Below are positions 1 to 5,593 of a stretch of 6,937 nt of DNA, one piece after another. Source of the DNA: Oscillospiraceae bacterium (lineage in GTDB: Bacteria; Bacillota; Clostridia; Oscillospirales; Ruminococcaceae); the NCBI GenBank assembly GCA_017396055.1, contig JAFQND010000290.1, positions 1 through 6,937 on the forward strand. Reading direction: 5' to 3'. The stretch's first letter is position 1; every line of letters starts with the position of its first letter. Under the pieces are notes generated by a model, which was not told the DNA's origin, ran no database searches, and saw only the letters and a list, made by a program, of their open reading frames with translations. Position numbers and translations under genes: made by a program.

Positions 1-476
1 AGTATGAACTGGGTCACCGTCACGTTTCCCATCTGTACGGTCTCTTCCCCGGTGAAGAGTTTGTCGGAAACGCCGAGCTGACCGAGGCTTGCCGCGTTTC
101 GCTGCAGCGCCGTATCGAAAACGGCGGCGGTCACACCGGCTGGAGCTGTGCATGGCTGATCAACCTCTATGCTGTTCTGCAGGACAGAGAAAAAGCCGAT
201 TTCTATCTGCGCACTCTGCTGACCCGTTCCACCCTGCCCAATCTCTGGGACAACCATCCTCCTTTCCAGATCGACGGTAACTTCGGCGGTTCTGCCGGTA
301 TCGCCAATCTGCTGGTGCAGGACCGCGGCGGTGAAGTAAAGCTGCTGCCCTGTCTGCCCGAGGGCTGGAAGAACGGTTCGGTCAAAGGTCTTCGCATCAA
401 GAACGGAAAAGCTGTCGACCTCAGCTGGAAAAACGGCGAGCTGACCGAAAGTCGTATCTATGACATTGAATATTAA
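1..476 (+). CDS. GH95 family glycoside hydrolase (alpha-L-fucosidase type), C-terminal part
   Basis: This is the 3' end of a gene that begins outside the window. It reads in the frame starting at base 3, gives 157 residues and stops with TAA at 474-476. GH95 enzymes release fucose (some act on galactose) from oligosaccharides by an inverting mechanism. Conserved blocks visible in order are HRHVSHLYGLFPG near the left edge, GGGHTGWS around 123-146, and HPPFQIDGNFGG around 255-290. The Asp of QIDGNFG (codon 273-275) matches the Asp that is part of the catalytic centre in characterised GH95 fucosidases. The LLPCLPEGW block followed by a short beta-rich end (VKGLRIKNG) is the usual C-terminus of the family. 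The catalytic Glu and Asn residues and any signal peptide lie upstream, so substrate and location cannot be judged. The next gene starts 11 nt after the stop and is probably co-transcribed. Family assignment is firm; the fucosidase activity is inferred. Confidence 0.9.
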   Translation, partial: YELGHRHVSHLYGLFPGEEFVGNAELTEACRVSLQRRIENGGGHTGWSCAWLINLYAVLQDREKADFYLRTLLTRSTLPNLWDNHPPFQIDGNFGGSAGIANLLVQDRGGEVKLLPCLPEGWKNGSVKGLRIKNGKAVDLSWKNGELTESRIYDIEY

Positions 477-487
477 GGAGACACATC

Positions 488-1204
488 ATGAAAAAACCGC
501 TGATTCTGATCACCAACAGCAGCAACCGTGAAGATCCTGCAAAAGGCGGTTCCCGTACGCTGCATTGTCCCCATACCTATGGTGCAGCCATCGCTGCCGC
601 CGGCGGCGTTCCGATTATGACCATGGAATACAGCGCAGAAGAACTCAGCGAACTCTGTGATGGCCTTCTGCTCTCCGGCGGCGAAGATGTGGACCCCTCC
701 CGTTACGGTGAAGAGATCCTCAACGACAGCGTTACGCCCGATCCTCTGCGGGATGCTTATGAGTTCGAGCTGACCAAAGCTTTCCTCGAAAAAGGCAAGC
801 CCATTCTCGCCATCTGCCGCGGTTTCCAGGTACTTAACGTTGTGCTGGGCGGCGACCTCTGGCAGGACATTCCCACCCAGATGGGATATGTTCACTTTGA
901 TTCCAGACTGCGTCATCCCTGTTTCGCCGAGGAAGGTTCGGTGCTGCACAGCATCTTCGGCCGCGAGTTCCGGGTCAATTCCACCCATCACCAGGCTGTC
1001 CGCCGTCCGGGCGAGGGTCTGAAGGTCACCGGCCGCTCCATCGAGGGCATTATCGAAGCCTATGAGCACGAGACTCTTCCCATTATCGGCACGCAGTTCC
1101 ATCCCGAACGGCTGACCGGTGCTCACTGGGACGACCGTACACCCGATTTTGCCCCCTGGTTCGAGCATTTTGTGCAGATGGTGGTTGACAATTCTTCCAA
1201 ATGA
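488..1204 (+). CDS. Peptidase C26 / gamma-glutamyl hydrolase-type class I glutamine amidotransferase-like protein
   Basis: 238 residues, the usual length for the family of PuuD (gamma-glutamyl-GABA hydrolase) and related enzymes. They use a Cys-His-Glu triad to hydrolyse gamma-glutamyl amide bonds in the cytoplasm. The sequence shows LLLSGGEDVDP (61-70), the nucleophile elbow with Cys110 in AICRGFQ, the NSTHHQ block (164-169), and the His205/Glu207 pair in GTQFHPER. All catalytic residues are therefore present. There is no signal peptide and no synthetase partner domain, so a free-standing hydrolase is more likely than an amidotransferase subunit. The start is supported by AAGGAG at 475-480, which overlaps the upstream GH95 stop. 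The two genes are probably one transcript, although their link is not obvious. The -35 box of the next operon lies inside the last codons. The real gamma-glutamyl substrate cannot be read from sequence; no polyamine or putrescine genes are nearby to support a PuuD role. Confidence 0.88.
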   Translation: MKKPLILITNSSNREDPAKGGSRTLHCPHTYGAAIAAAGGVPIMTMEYSAEELSELCDGLLLSGGEDVDPSRYGEEILNDSVTPDPLRDAYEFELTKAFLEKGKPILAICRGFQVLNVVLGGDLWQDIPTQMGYVHFDSRLRHPCFAEEGSVLHSIFGREFRVNSTHHQAVRRPGEGLKVTGRSIEGIIEAYEHETLPIIGTQFHPERLTGAHWDDRTPDFAPWFEHFVQMVVDNSSK

Positions 1205-1213
1205 GCGTATAAT
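1185..1213 (+). promoter_or_regulatory. Exact-consensus sigma-A promoter for the DUF134/NifX-like operon
   Basis: TTGACA at 1185-1190 and TATAAT at 1208-1213 are separated by exactly 17 bp, so both boxes and the spacing match the housekeeping consensus without a mismatch. The -35 box lies in the last codons of the preceding peptidase gene, whose stop is at 1202-1204. The expected start of transcription is about 1219-1221, giving a leader of about 25 nt. No terminator separates the upstream genes, so read-through from them is also possible. A promoter this strong usually needs a repressor; a dyad lies at the expected start site. Confidence 0.85.
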
Positions 1214-1215
1214 AA

Positions 1216-1229
1216 CTGACATAAGTCAG
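1216..1229. promoter_or_regulatory. Operator-like dyad CTGAC-ATAA-GTCAG at the expected transcription start
   Basis: A perfect inverted repeat with 5-bp arms and a 4-bp centre begins 3 bp after the -10 box and covers the predicted +1. Its position suits a repressor that blocks a strong promoter, and the first gene behind it encodes a helix-turn-helix protein, which could be the binder. The arms are short and the RNA hairpin would be weak, so a DNA site is more likely than an RNA element. Binding is inference; a dyad of this size can occur by chance. Confidence 0.4.
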
Positions 1230-1245
1230 AAACAAGGAGAGCATT

Positions 1246-1650
1246 ATGCCCCGTCCGAAGAAATTCAGAAGGATCTGTGCCCTGCCTGCGGTCAGCCGCT
1301 TTGAGCCGGCCGGTACGGCAGAGGATGTCCCCTCCATCGGGATGACCGTGGATGAGTACGAGACTATCCGGCTCATCGACCTTTTGGGATGTACCCAGGA
1401 GGACTGCGCCCGTCAGATGAATGTGGCGCGCACCACCGTGCAGGCGGTATATGAGTCGGCAAGGCACAAGCTTGCGCTTGCGCTGACTGCCGGACGTCCG
1501 CTGGTGATCGGAGGCGGGGATTATGTTCTCTGTGAACGGTCAGAGACCTGCTGCGGAAAAAGCTGTCACGGCAGAGGCTGTGAAGGACGTCGCTGCGGCG
1601 GATGCAAAGACTGTTCGGAAAGCTGCTCAAAGGAAGGAGAACCACAATGA
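1246..1650 (+). CDS. DUF134 (UPF0251) family helix-turn-helix protein with Cys-rich tail
   Basis: 134 residues. The start MPRPKK(F/R)R with Cys11 and the block GMTVDEYETIRLIDLLGCTQEDCARQ are typical of DUF134. Residues about 34-80 form a helix-turn-helix resembling sigma-factor region 4 (TQEDCARQMNV, then ARTTVQAVYESAR as the recognition part), so DNA binding is expected in the cytoplasm. The tail from Cys96 to Cys127 carries nine Cys in 32 residues, interspersed with Gly, Arg and Lys, which suggests binding of a metal ion or an iron-sulfur cluster. AAGGAGA at 1234-1240 fixes the start. The stop codon overlaps the start of the next gene (ATGA at 1647-1650), so the two are translationally coupled. 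DUF134 genes are often found next to NifX/NifB-like proteins, as here. No direct function is established for the family. A metal- or redox-responsive autoregulator of this operon is my inference. Confidence 0.88.
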   Translation: MPRPKKFRRICALPAVSRFEPAGTAEDVPSIGMTVDEYETIRLIDLLGCTQEDCARQMNVARTTVQAVYESARHKLALALTAGRPLVIGGGDYVLCERSETCCGKSCHGRGCEGRRCGGCKDCSESCSKEGEPQ

Positions 1651-2075
1651 AAGTTGCAGTAACTTACGATAAGGGCCAGGTGTTCCAGCACTTCGGCCAC
1701 ACCAAACTCTTTAAAGTCTATGAGATCAAGGACGGCGCCATCGTTTCCGAGGTCGTTCTGCCCACTATGGGCAGCGGTCACGGTGCCCTGGCCAATTTTC
1801 TTGTGACCTTCGGCGTTGATACCCTCATCTGCGGCGGTATCGGCGGCGGCGCAAGAGCTGCTCTTGCCGAGGCGGGTATTGCCCTCTATCCCGGTGCGAC
1901 CGGAGATGCCGACGAACAGGTCAAAGCCCTGATGGAAGGCCGTCTTGCCTATGACCCCGACACGGTCTGTGATCATCATCACGGTGAAGGCGAACATAAC
2001 TGCGGCGACCACGACTGCGGCGACCACGACTGCGGCAGCCACGAAGGACACGACTGCGGTCATCACTGCAAATAA
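1647..2075 (+). CDS. NifX/NafY-like protein (dinitrogenase Fe-Mo cofactor biosynthesis domain) with His/Cys/Asp-rich tail
   Basis: 142 residues from ATG 1647, which follows AAGGAGA at 1634-1640 and overlaps the previous stop as ATGA. An in-frame ATG at 1602 lies inside the DUF134 gene and has no good ribosome site. Residues 1-105 form the PF02579 fold: MKVAVTYDKGQVFQHFGHT at the N-terminus, a GSGHGALANFL segment, CGGIGGGARAALAEAGI at 62-78, and a final YPGATGDADEQVKALMEGRL block. Nitrogenase relatives of this fold carry Fe-S or Fe-Mo cofactor precursors, but many anaerobes without nitrogenase have such proteins with unknown cargo, and no nif gene is seen here. Residues 108-142 are a tail with six Cys and ten His plus many Asp/Gly, including two copies of CGDHD; this looks like a metal-binding appendix. 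Its role as metal carrier, store or sensor partner for the DUF134 protein is inferred. Confidence 0.88.
   Translation: MKVAVTYDKGQVFQHFGHTKLFKVYEIKDGAIVSEVVLPTMGSGHGALANFLVTFGVDTLICGGIGGGARAALAEAGIALYPGATGDADEQVKALMEGRLAYDPDTVCDHHHGEGEHNCGDHDCGDHDCGSHEGHDCGHHCK
2001..2030 (+). repeat. 15-bp tandem repeat, two exact copies, coding for Cys-Gly-Asp-His-Asp
   Basis: TGCGGCGACCACGAC occurs at 2001-2015 and again at 2016-2030 without a mismatch. A degenerate third unit follows at 2031-2054, interrupted by AAGGA, and a shorter one starts at 2055. The period is a multiple of three, so copy-number change keeps the frame. It would lengthen or shorten the metal-binding tail of the NifX-like protein by five residues per unit. 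Confidence 0.85.
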
Positions 2076-2091
2076 GACACGGACGGGATCT

Positions 2092-2125
2092 GCGCCCTCT
2101 TTCGGGGGCGCTTTTCTTTTGTTTT
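2092..2125 (+). terminator. Rho-independent terminator of the DUF134/NifX-like operon
   Basis: The arms GCGCCCTC (2092-2099) and GGGGGCGC (2104-2111) form an 8-bp stem with one G-U pair and a 4-nt loop. A T-rich run at 2112-2125, broken by one C and one G, follows. It begins 17 nt after the NifX-like stop codon and separates that operon from the aminotransferase promoter. Confidence 0.88.
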
Positions 2126-2140
2126 GCCGGGGCAATAAGG

Positions 2141-2169
2141 TTGCTTTTTTCGACAGAGCACGATATAAT
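2141..2169 (+). promoter_or_regulatory. Predicted sigma-A promoter of the MalY/PatB-like gene
   Basis: A perfect -10 box TATAAT at 2164-2169 is preceded, with a 17-bp spacer, by a weak -35 box TTGCTT at 2141-2146. Transcription would start near 2176, leaving a leader of about 41 nt. The -10 box sits in an 11-bp palindrome (GATAT-A-ATATC, 2162-2172), which may simply reflect its AT content. A 12-bp dyad TTGCC-GG-GGCAA (2124-2135) lies just upstream of the -35 box and could bind a regulator. No riboswitch-like structure is seen in the leader. Confidence 0.65.
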
Positions 2170-2216
2170 ATCTTGTGGAAGAACCGAATTTCTGAAATGA
2201 CGGAGGATGATTTCCT

Positions 2217-3410
2217 ATGGAAAAAACCGCTTTTGAGAAAAAATATTACGTGGAACGCTTTGGCACCAATTGTGTTAAATGGGACGGCATGAAAACTGCT
2301 TACGGTGAGCTGGATCTGATCCCTCTCTGGGTCGCCGATATGGACTTCAGATGCCCCGACAGCGTTGTCGAAGCTGTCCAGAAAGCAGTCAACAACGGCG
2401 CATTCGGCTATTATGAGACTCCCGACAGTTATTACGATGCCTTTATTGCCTGGGAAAAGGAACACCGCGGCTATGAGGTCAAGCGGGAGTGGCTGGTCTA
2501 TACCCCCGGTGTTGTATCCGGTCTCTTTGCGATGGTCAACGCCTGCACCGAACCCGGTGATACCTGCCTTACTCTCAACCCGGTTTATCCTCCCTTCTTT
2601 GCTGCAGTCCGCGAGAGCGGCCGCAAGCTGGTCACCAGTATGATGAATGATGACCATGGCGCATATACTGTTGATTATGCCGACTTTGAAAAGAAGATCG
2701 TCGAGAACGATGTCAAGATGTATATCCACTGTTCGCCCCACAATCCCGTCGGCCGCGTCTGGACCCGCGAGGAACTGGTGACTCTTCTGGAGATCTGCCG
2801 CAAACACGGCGTTCTTGTTGTCAGTGACGAGATCCATCAGGATATCATCATGCCCGGTCAGACTCAGATCCCCACTGCCACCGTCGGCGATTACAGCGAT
2901 ATGCTGGTCACCATGACCGCTCCCTCCAAGACCTTCAACCTGGCCGGCTGCCAGACCTCTTTCGCCATCATTCCCAGTGACGAGATCCGCGCGAAATTCC
3001 AGAAAGTTTTCGGCAGCGTTCATCTGGGTAACGGCAGCAGCTTCGGCGCCATCGCCTGTGAAGCAGCCTATACCGGCGGCGCAGAGTGGCTGGAAGGCTG
3101 CATTGAGACCATCTGGAACAACTACTGCTATCTTCGTGACACCCTTGCCAAAGAGCTTCCTGCGGCGGTCGTATCGCCCCTGCAGGGCACCTATCTCAGC
3201 TGGGTCGATCTGAAGGATGTCTTCGGCAGCGGAAACACCGCCGAGTATACCCAGAAGCGCGCCCGTCTGGCTGTCAACATCGGTGACGGTTTCTATGGAG
3301 ACGGCGAGAACAAGTCCCATATCCGCATCAATCTGGCCACTTCCAGCGATCTGATCGTCGAGGCAGTTGATCGCCTCATCCGCGTGGCAAAGGAAGTTGC
3401 CGCAGAATAA
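2217..3410 (+). CDS. MalY/PatB family PLP-dependent aminotransferase / C-S lyase
   Basis: 397 residues, the normal length for fold-type I PLP enzymes of the MalY/PatB group. These act mainly as cysteine-S-conjugate or cystathionine beta-lyases, releasing pyruvate, ammonia and a thiol; some have regulatory side roles. Family signatures include LWVADMDFRCPDSV (37-50), a GYYETPDSYYDAF segment, NPVYPPFF (121-128), CSPHNPVGRVW with Asn176, SDEIHQDI with Asp204, and SKTFNLAG with the PLP-binding Lys238. The substrate-carboxylate Arg is Arg370 in HIRINLA. The active site is therefore complete and the protein is cytoplasmic. GGAGG at 2202-2206 with a long 10-nt gap supports ATG 2217. The gene stands alone with its own promoter and a terminator directly after it; no sulfur-metabolism genes adjoin. 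Beta-lyase is the best guess; a pure aminotransferase role cannot be ruled out. Confidence 0.92.
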   Translation: MEKTAFEKKYYVERFGTNCVKWDGMKTAYGELDLIPLWVADMDFRCPDSVVEAVQKAVNNGAFGYYETPDSYYDAFIAWEKEHRGYEVKREWLVYTPGVVSGLFAMVNACTEPGDTCLTLNPVYPPFFAAVRESGRKLVTSMMNDDHGAYTVDYADFEKKIVENDVKMYIHCSPHNPVGRVWTREELVTLLEICRKHGVLVVSDEIHQDIIMPGQTQIPTATVGDYSDMLVTMTAPSKTFNLAGCQTSFAIIPSDEIRAKFQKVFGSVHLGNGSSFGAIACEAAYTGGAEWLEGCIETIWNNYCYLRDTLAKELPAAVVSPLQGTYLSWVDLKDVFGSGNTAEYTQKRARLAVNIGDGFYGDGENKSHIRINLATSSDLIVEAVDRLIRVAKEVAAE

Positions 3411-3422
3411 TTCCCCAAAAGC

Positions 3423-3455
3423 AAAATCCCCATCCGTTGCGGATGGGGATTTTTT
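3423..3455. terminator. Strong hairpin terminator between convergent genes, possibly bidirectional
   Basis: AAAATCCCCATCC (3423-3435) pairs with GGATGGGGATTTT (3441-3453) around a GTTGC loop, giving a 13-bp stem without mismatches. For the plus strand, the T run 3450-3455 completes a terminator 12 nt after the aminotransferase stop. For the minus strand, the M56-M23 stop lies only a few bases before the stem, and the opposite side reads TTTTGCTTTT, a weaker but usable T tract. One hairpin probably serves both genes. Confidence 0.85.
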
Positions 3456-3459
3456 CATG

Positions 3460-5151
3460 TCAGTGATGGTCTTCGTGATGTCCGGAGCTTTCTTCGTGAT
3501 GGCTTTCGCCCTGGAAATATTTCGCTTTGGGATAGCCGCAGAGCTCGTTCAGCGGCAGATAATACACCGGATCGATTGGGGTGCCGTTCAGCTGCAGCTC
3601 AAAATGCAGATGGGGTCCGGTCGCCATGCCGGTTGCACCGGCAGCAGCGATGGTCTGACCGACGGCGACATTCTCACCCTCTTTTACCGCAAGGCTCTCA
3701 CAGTGGGCATAGAAGCTGCACAGACCGTCGCCGTGGTCGATCAGTATGCAGTTGCCGTGCTGGGTGTCATAGCCGGCCGAGAGGACGGTGCCGGTCCGCC
3801 ATGCGGCAATGGGAGCACCTGCGATATTTTCACCGGAGATATCGATGCCGTGGTGGTCATGGCTGCCACCGAATTCTGCAGTGATGGTGGTGTGACCGGG
3901 CAGCGGCCAGCATTGAGCGGGGTAGTGGGTAACTTCCTGATATTCTCCCTCCTGTTCCGGCTGAGGATCGGGCAGAATCTCCGCAGGCACCTCAGAAACC
4001 GGCTCAGAAACGTTTTCGTCCGGTTCGGGAGTAATTTCACTTTCGGGGGGAACTGGTTCTTCTGAGGGCTCAGAAGCGGGCTCAGAGGGTGCTGCAGGAT
4101 CTTCTTCCGGCAGGGAGGACTCTTCGGCAGCAGAACCGGAAGATGTTTCAGGTCCCGGCAGGATCCCGGACAGATCCGATGCGGATATTTCAGCTTGTTT
4201 TACCTGTTCAGGCGCCAGCGCATAGCTGATCCCACAGCTGCCAAGCAGCAAAAGGGCAGCACTCAGAATTGCCCAAAGCCTGATTCTGGGTGAAATGTGT
4301 TTGGGATTCATTACAGCTTTCAACCTTCTTTCCATGTCATGCCGGGCTGCAAGCGCCGCACATCCGCCGATCTCTTTGCCGGCAAACCGCAGGATCACAA
4401 GCCCGTAGTGTTTTCGTTCATCCGGGGTCAGCTTTGATGCCAGTGTTTCATCACAGGCCTCTTCACAGATACGGGGCAGCGCCCGGAGCAGCAGATGTCC
4501 CAGCGGATGGAACCAATGTACAGCCGCAGCCAGCCTTGCCATCGCCTGTAAAAGCAGATGACCCTGTTTATGGTGGGTAAGTTCATGCCGGAGGATCAGC
4601 TGCAGCTCTTCGCTGGTATATTCTGTCCTGGGCAGCAGGATCATCGGTCGGAAGATTCCGGTCAGCAGAGGCGTATCCGCACCCGGGAAGAAAAAGAGTT
4701 CCGGACGGCGGCGAAGTTTTTCATTACTGCAGAGTGTGTCGTATACTGCGCGGATTCCGGGCGTGACTTCGCTTCGCTCGGCCAGATGCCGTTTCAGACT
4801 GACCAGATGCGACAGCTGCATCAGCAGGTAAAAGAACATACCGATAAGCCAGATCACGCCGATCAGTTCCGCGCCGACGGTGAATACCGGGCTCTCTGCA
4901 GGAGAAACGGGAGCCGGGACAGCGGGCAGCTCCGGCACCGTCGGAACAGCGGGCAGAAGAACAGTTTCTGCTGCCGGCAATACCACCGTTCTGCGGCAGA
5001 AAAGCGGCAGCGGACAGAGAAGCGTCACAAGGGGAAGAGCAGCCAGTTTCAGCTTCAGACGGGCAGGTATTTTCCGGGCAAAGAGCAGCGGCAGCGCCGT
5101 CAGCCATCCGCAGAGAGCAGTTATGCCCAGAATACAGAGGATTTCTCTCAT
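3460..5151 (-). CDS. M56 (BlaR1/MecR1-type) membrane metallopeptidase fused to an M23 (LytM-type) peptidase domain
   Basis: 563 residues from ATG 5151, chosen because GGAGG lies 5 nt upstream; the open frame extends further but only into the repressor gene. Likely membrane segments are about 1-24, 33-52, 93-116 and 290-312. The M56 protease loop between the third and fourth carries HELTHH (His189, Glu190, His193), WFHPL (213-217) and CEEACDE with probable third zinc ligand Glu230; in BlaR1 this loop is cytoplasmic and triggers loss of BlaI repression. After the last membrane segment comes a Pro/Glu/Ser-rich, probably extracellular linker (about 313-410). A full M23 domain follows (about 415-530) with HHGIDI (ligands His433, Asp437), YAHC (His483) and GPHLHFE (His514, ligand His516). 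The end is His/Glu-rich (six His in 551-563). The beta-lactam sensor domain of BlaR1 is absent. M23/M56 proteins are known in Clostridia. Sensing or cutting of cell-wall peptides is inferred. Confidence 0.9.
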   Translation of the reverse strand: MREILCILGITALCGWLTALPLLFARKIPARLKLKLAALPLVTLLCPLPLFCRRTVVLPAAETVLLPAVPTVPELPAVPAPVSPAESPVFTVGAELIGVIWLIGMFFYLLMQLSHLVSLKRHLAERSEVTPGIRAVYDTLCSNEKLRRRPELFFFPGADTPLLTGIFRPMILLPRTEYTSEELQLILRHELTHHKQGHLLLQAMARLAAAVHWFHPLGHLLLRALPRICEEACDETLASKLTPDERKHYGLVILRFAGKEIGGCAALAARHDMERRLKAVMNPKHISPRIRLWAILSAALLLLGSCGISYALAPEQVKQAEISASDLSGILPGPETSSGSAAEESSLPEEDPAAPSEPASEPSEEPVPPESEITPEPDENVSEPVSEVPAEILPDPQPEQEGEYQEVTHYPAQCWPLPGHTTITAEFGGSHDHHGIDISGENIAGAPIAAWRTGTVLSAGYDTQHGNCILIDHGDGLCSFYAHCESLAVKEGENVAVGQTIAAAGATGMATGPHLHFELQLNGTPIDPVYYLPLNELCGYPKAKYFQGESHHEESSGHHEDHH

Positions 5152-5161
5152 TTTTTCCTCC

Positions 5162-5527
5162 TTACTGGCTCTCCAGCCAACGGCGCAGCTCACCGATCTC
5201 ATCTTCTGACAGCTTTTCGCCGTTTGACAAAGCGGCAATAAAGCTGCGGAGCGAACCGCCGTGCAGTTCGTCAAGGAAAGAGCGGGTCTCAGCCGCCAGA
5301 TAATCTTCTCTTGTGACAAGGGGACGGTAAAGATTCTGTTTGCCCTGTTTTTCGGCACTCAGCAGTCCTTTTTCCACCAGTCTCGACAGAAAGGTCAGCA
5401 GGGTGGTGGGTTTCCAGTTTTTATCGGCGGGAAGTTCCCTCTGAATATCGGCTGAGGTACAGGGAACGGTCATCTTCCAGACAAGTTCCATGATCTCCAT
5501 TTCGGCTTCGGACATTTTCTGCAGCAT
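5162..5527 (-). CDS. BlaI/MecI/CopY family transcriptional repressor
   Basis: 121 residues, the usual size for the family. The N-terminal winged helix shows the hallmark SEAEMEIMELVW (6-17), a SADIQRELP helix, the recognition stretch WKPTTLLTFLSRLVEKGLL (about 38-56) and the wing with KQGKQNLYRPLV. The C-terminal helices (about 75-120) provide the dimer interface in this family. AAGGAG at 5536-5541, 8 nt upstream, supports ATG 5527. The stop codon runs into the ribosome site of the M56-M23 gene (TAAGGAGG), so the two are co-expressed. Relatives bind TACA-type palindromes as dimers and are switched off by proteolysis or release when the partner BlaR1/MecR1-type peptidase is activated; CopY relatives respond to copper. 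No CopY-like CxC pair is seen, and the M56 neighbour points to the BlaI/MecI mode. Autoregulation is predicted from two operators in the promoter. Confidence 0.93.
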   Translation of the reverse strand: MLQKMSEAEMEIMELVWKMTVPCTSADIQRELPADKNWKPTTLLTFLSRLVEKGLLSAEKQGKQNLYRPLVTREDYLAAETRSFLDELHGGSLRSFIAALSNGEKLSEDEIGELRRWLESQ

Positions 5528-5571
5528 GGCGTTTGCTCCTTTTCGGGGACGGATCCTTCCCCAAAATGATA

Positions 5572-5588
5572 TTCTACATCATGTAGTA
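5572..5588. promoter_or_regulatory. BlaI-type operator 1, over the transcription start
   Basis: CTACATCATGTAG (5574-5586) is a perfect 13-bp palindrome around a central C. It contains the TACAT/ATGTA half-sites typical of BlaI/MecI operators. It covers the predicted +1 of the operon. The flanks give TTCTACATCATGTAGTA, which aligns with the second site. Confidence 0.82.
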
Positions 5589-5593
5589 ATTTC

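Noticed and set aside
473..1222. A 249-residue minus-strand frame opposite the peptidase C26 gene
   Set aside because: The plus strand has a complete catalytic triad and ribosome site; the antisense frame has no recognisable motifs.
1602..1646. An earlier ATG for the NifX-like protein, adding 15 residues
   Set aside because: It lies inside the Cys-rich tail of DUF134 without a good ribosome site, while MKVAVTYD at 1647 is the family's normal start and has AAGGAGA upstream.
2001..2069. CRISPR-like or non-coding repeat array
   Set aside because: Units are 15 bp, directly adjacent with no spacers, and keep the coding frame of a His/Cys-rich tail.
2126..2216. Riboswitch or T-box in the aminotransferase leader
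   Set aside because: The leader after the predicted start is only about 41 nt, with no T-box sequence, terminator/antiterminator pair or known aptamer pattern.
1566..3458. A 630-residue open frame on the minus strand opposite the NifX-like and aminotransferase genes
   Set aside because: It lies antisense to two well-recognised genes, has no ribosome site or family resemblance, and arises from the codon pattern of the real genes.
3367..4065. A 232-residue open frame on the plus strand opposite the M23 domain and linker
   Set aside because: It starts inside the aminotransferase gene, runs through a terminator and is antisense to conserved M23 motifs.
5152..5358. A 69-residue N-terminal extension of the M56-M23 protein
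   Set aside because: This stretch is the repressor gene read in another frame; GGAGG five bases before ATG 5151 sets the start.
3460..5527. A classical beta-lactam resistance locus (blaR1-blaI-blaZ or mec)
   Set aside because: The M56 protein lacks the penicillin-binding sensor and no beta-lactamase or PBP gene is adjacent, so a resistance function is not supported.
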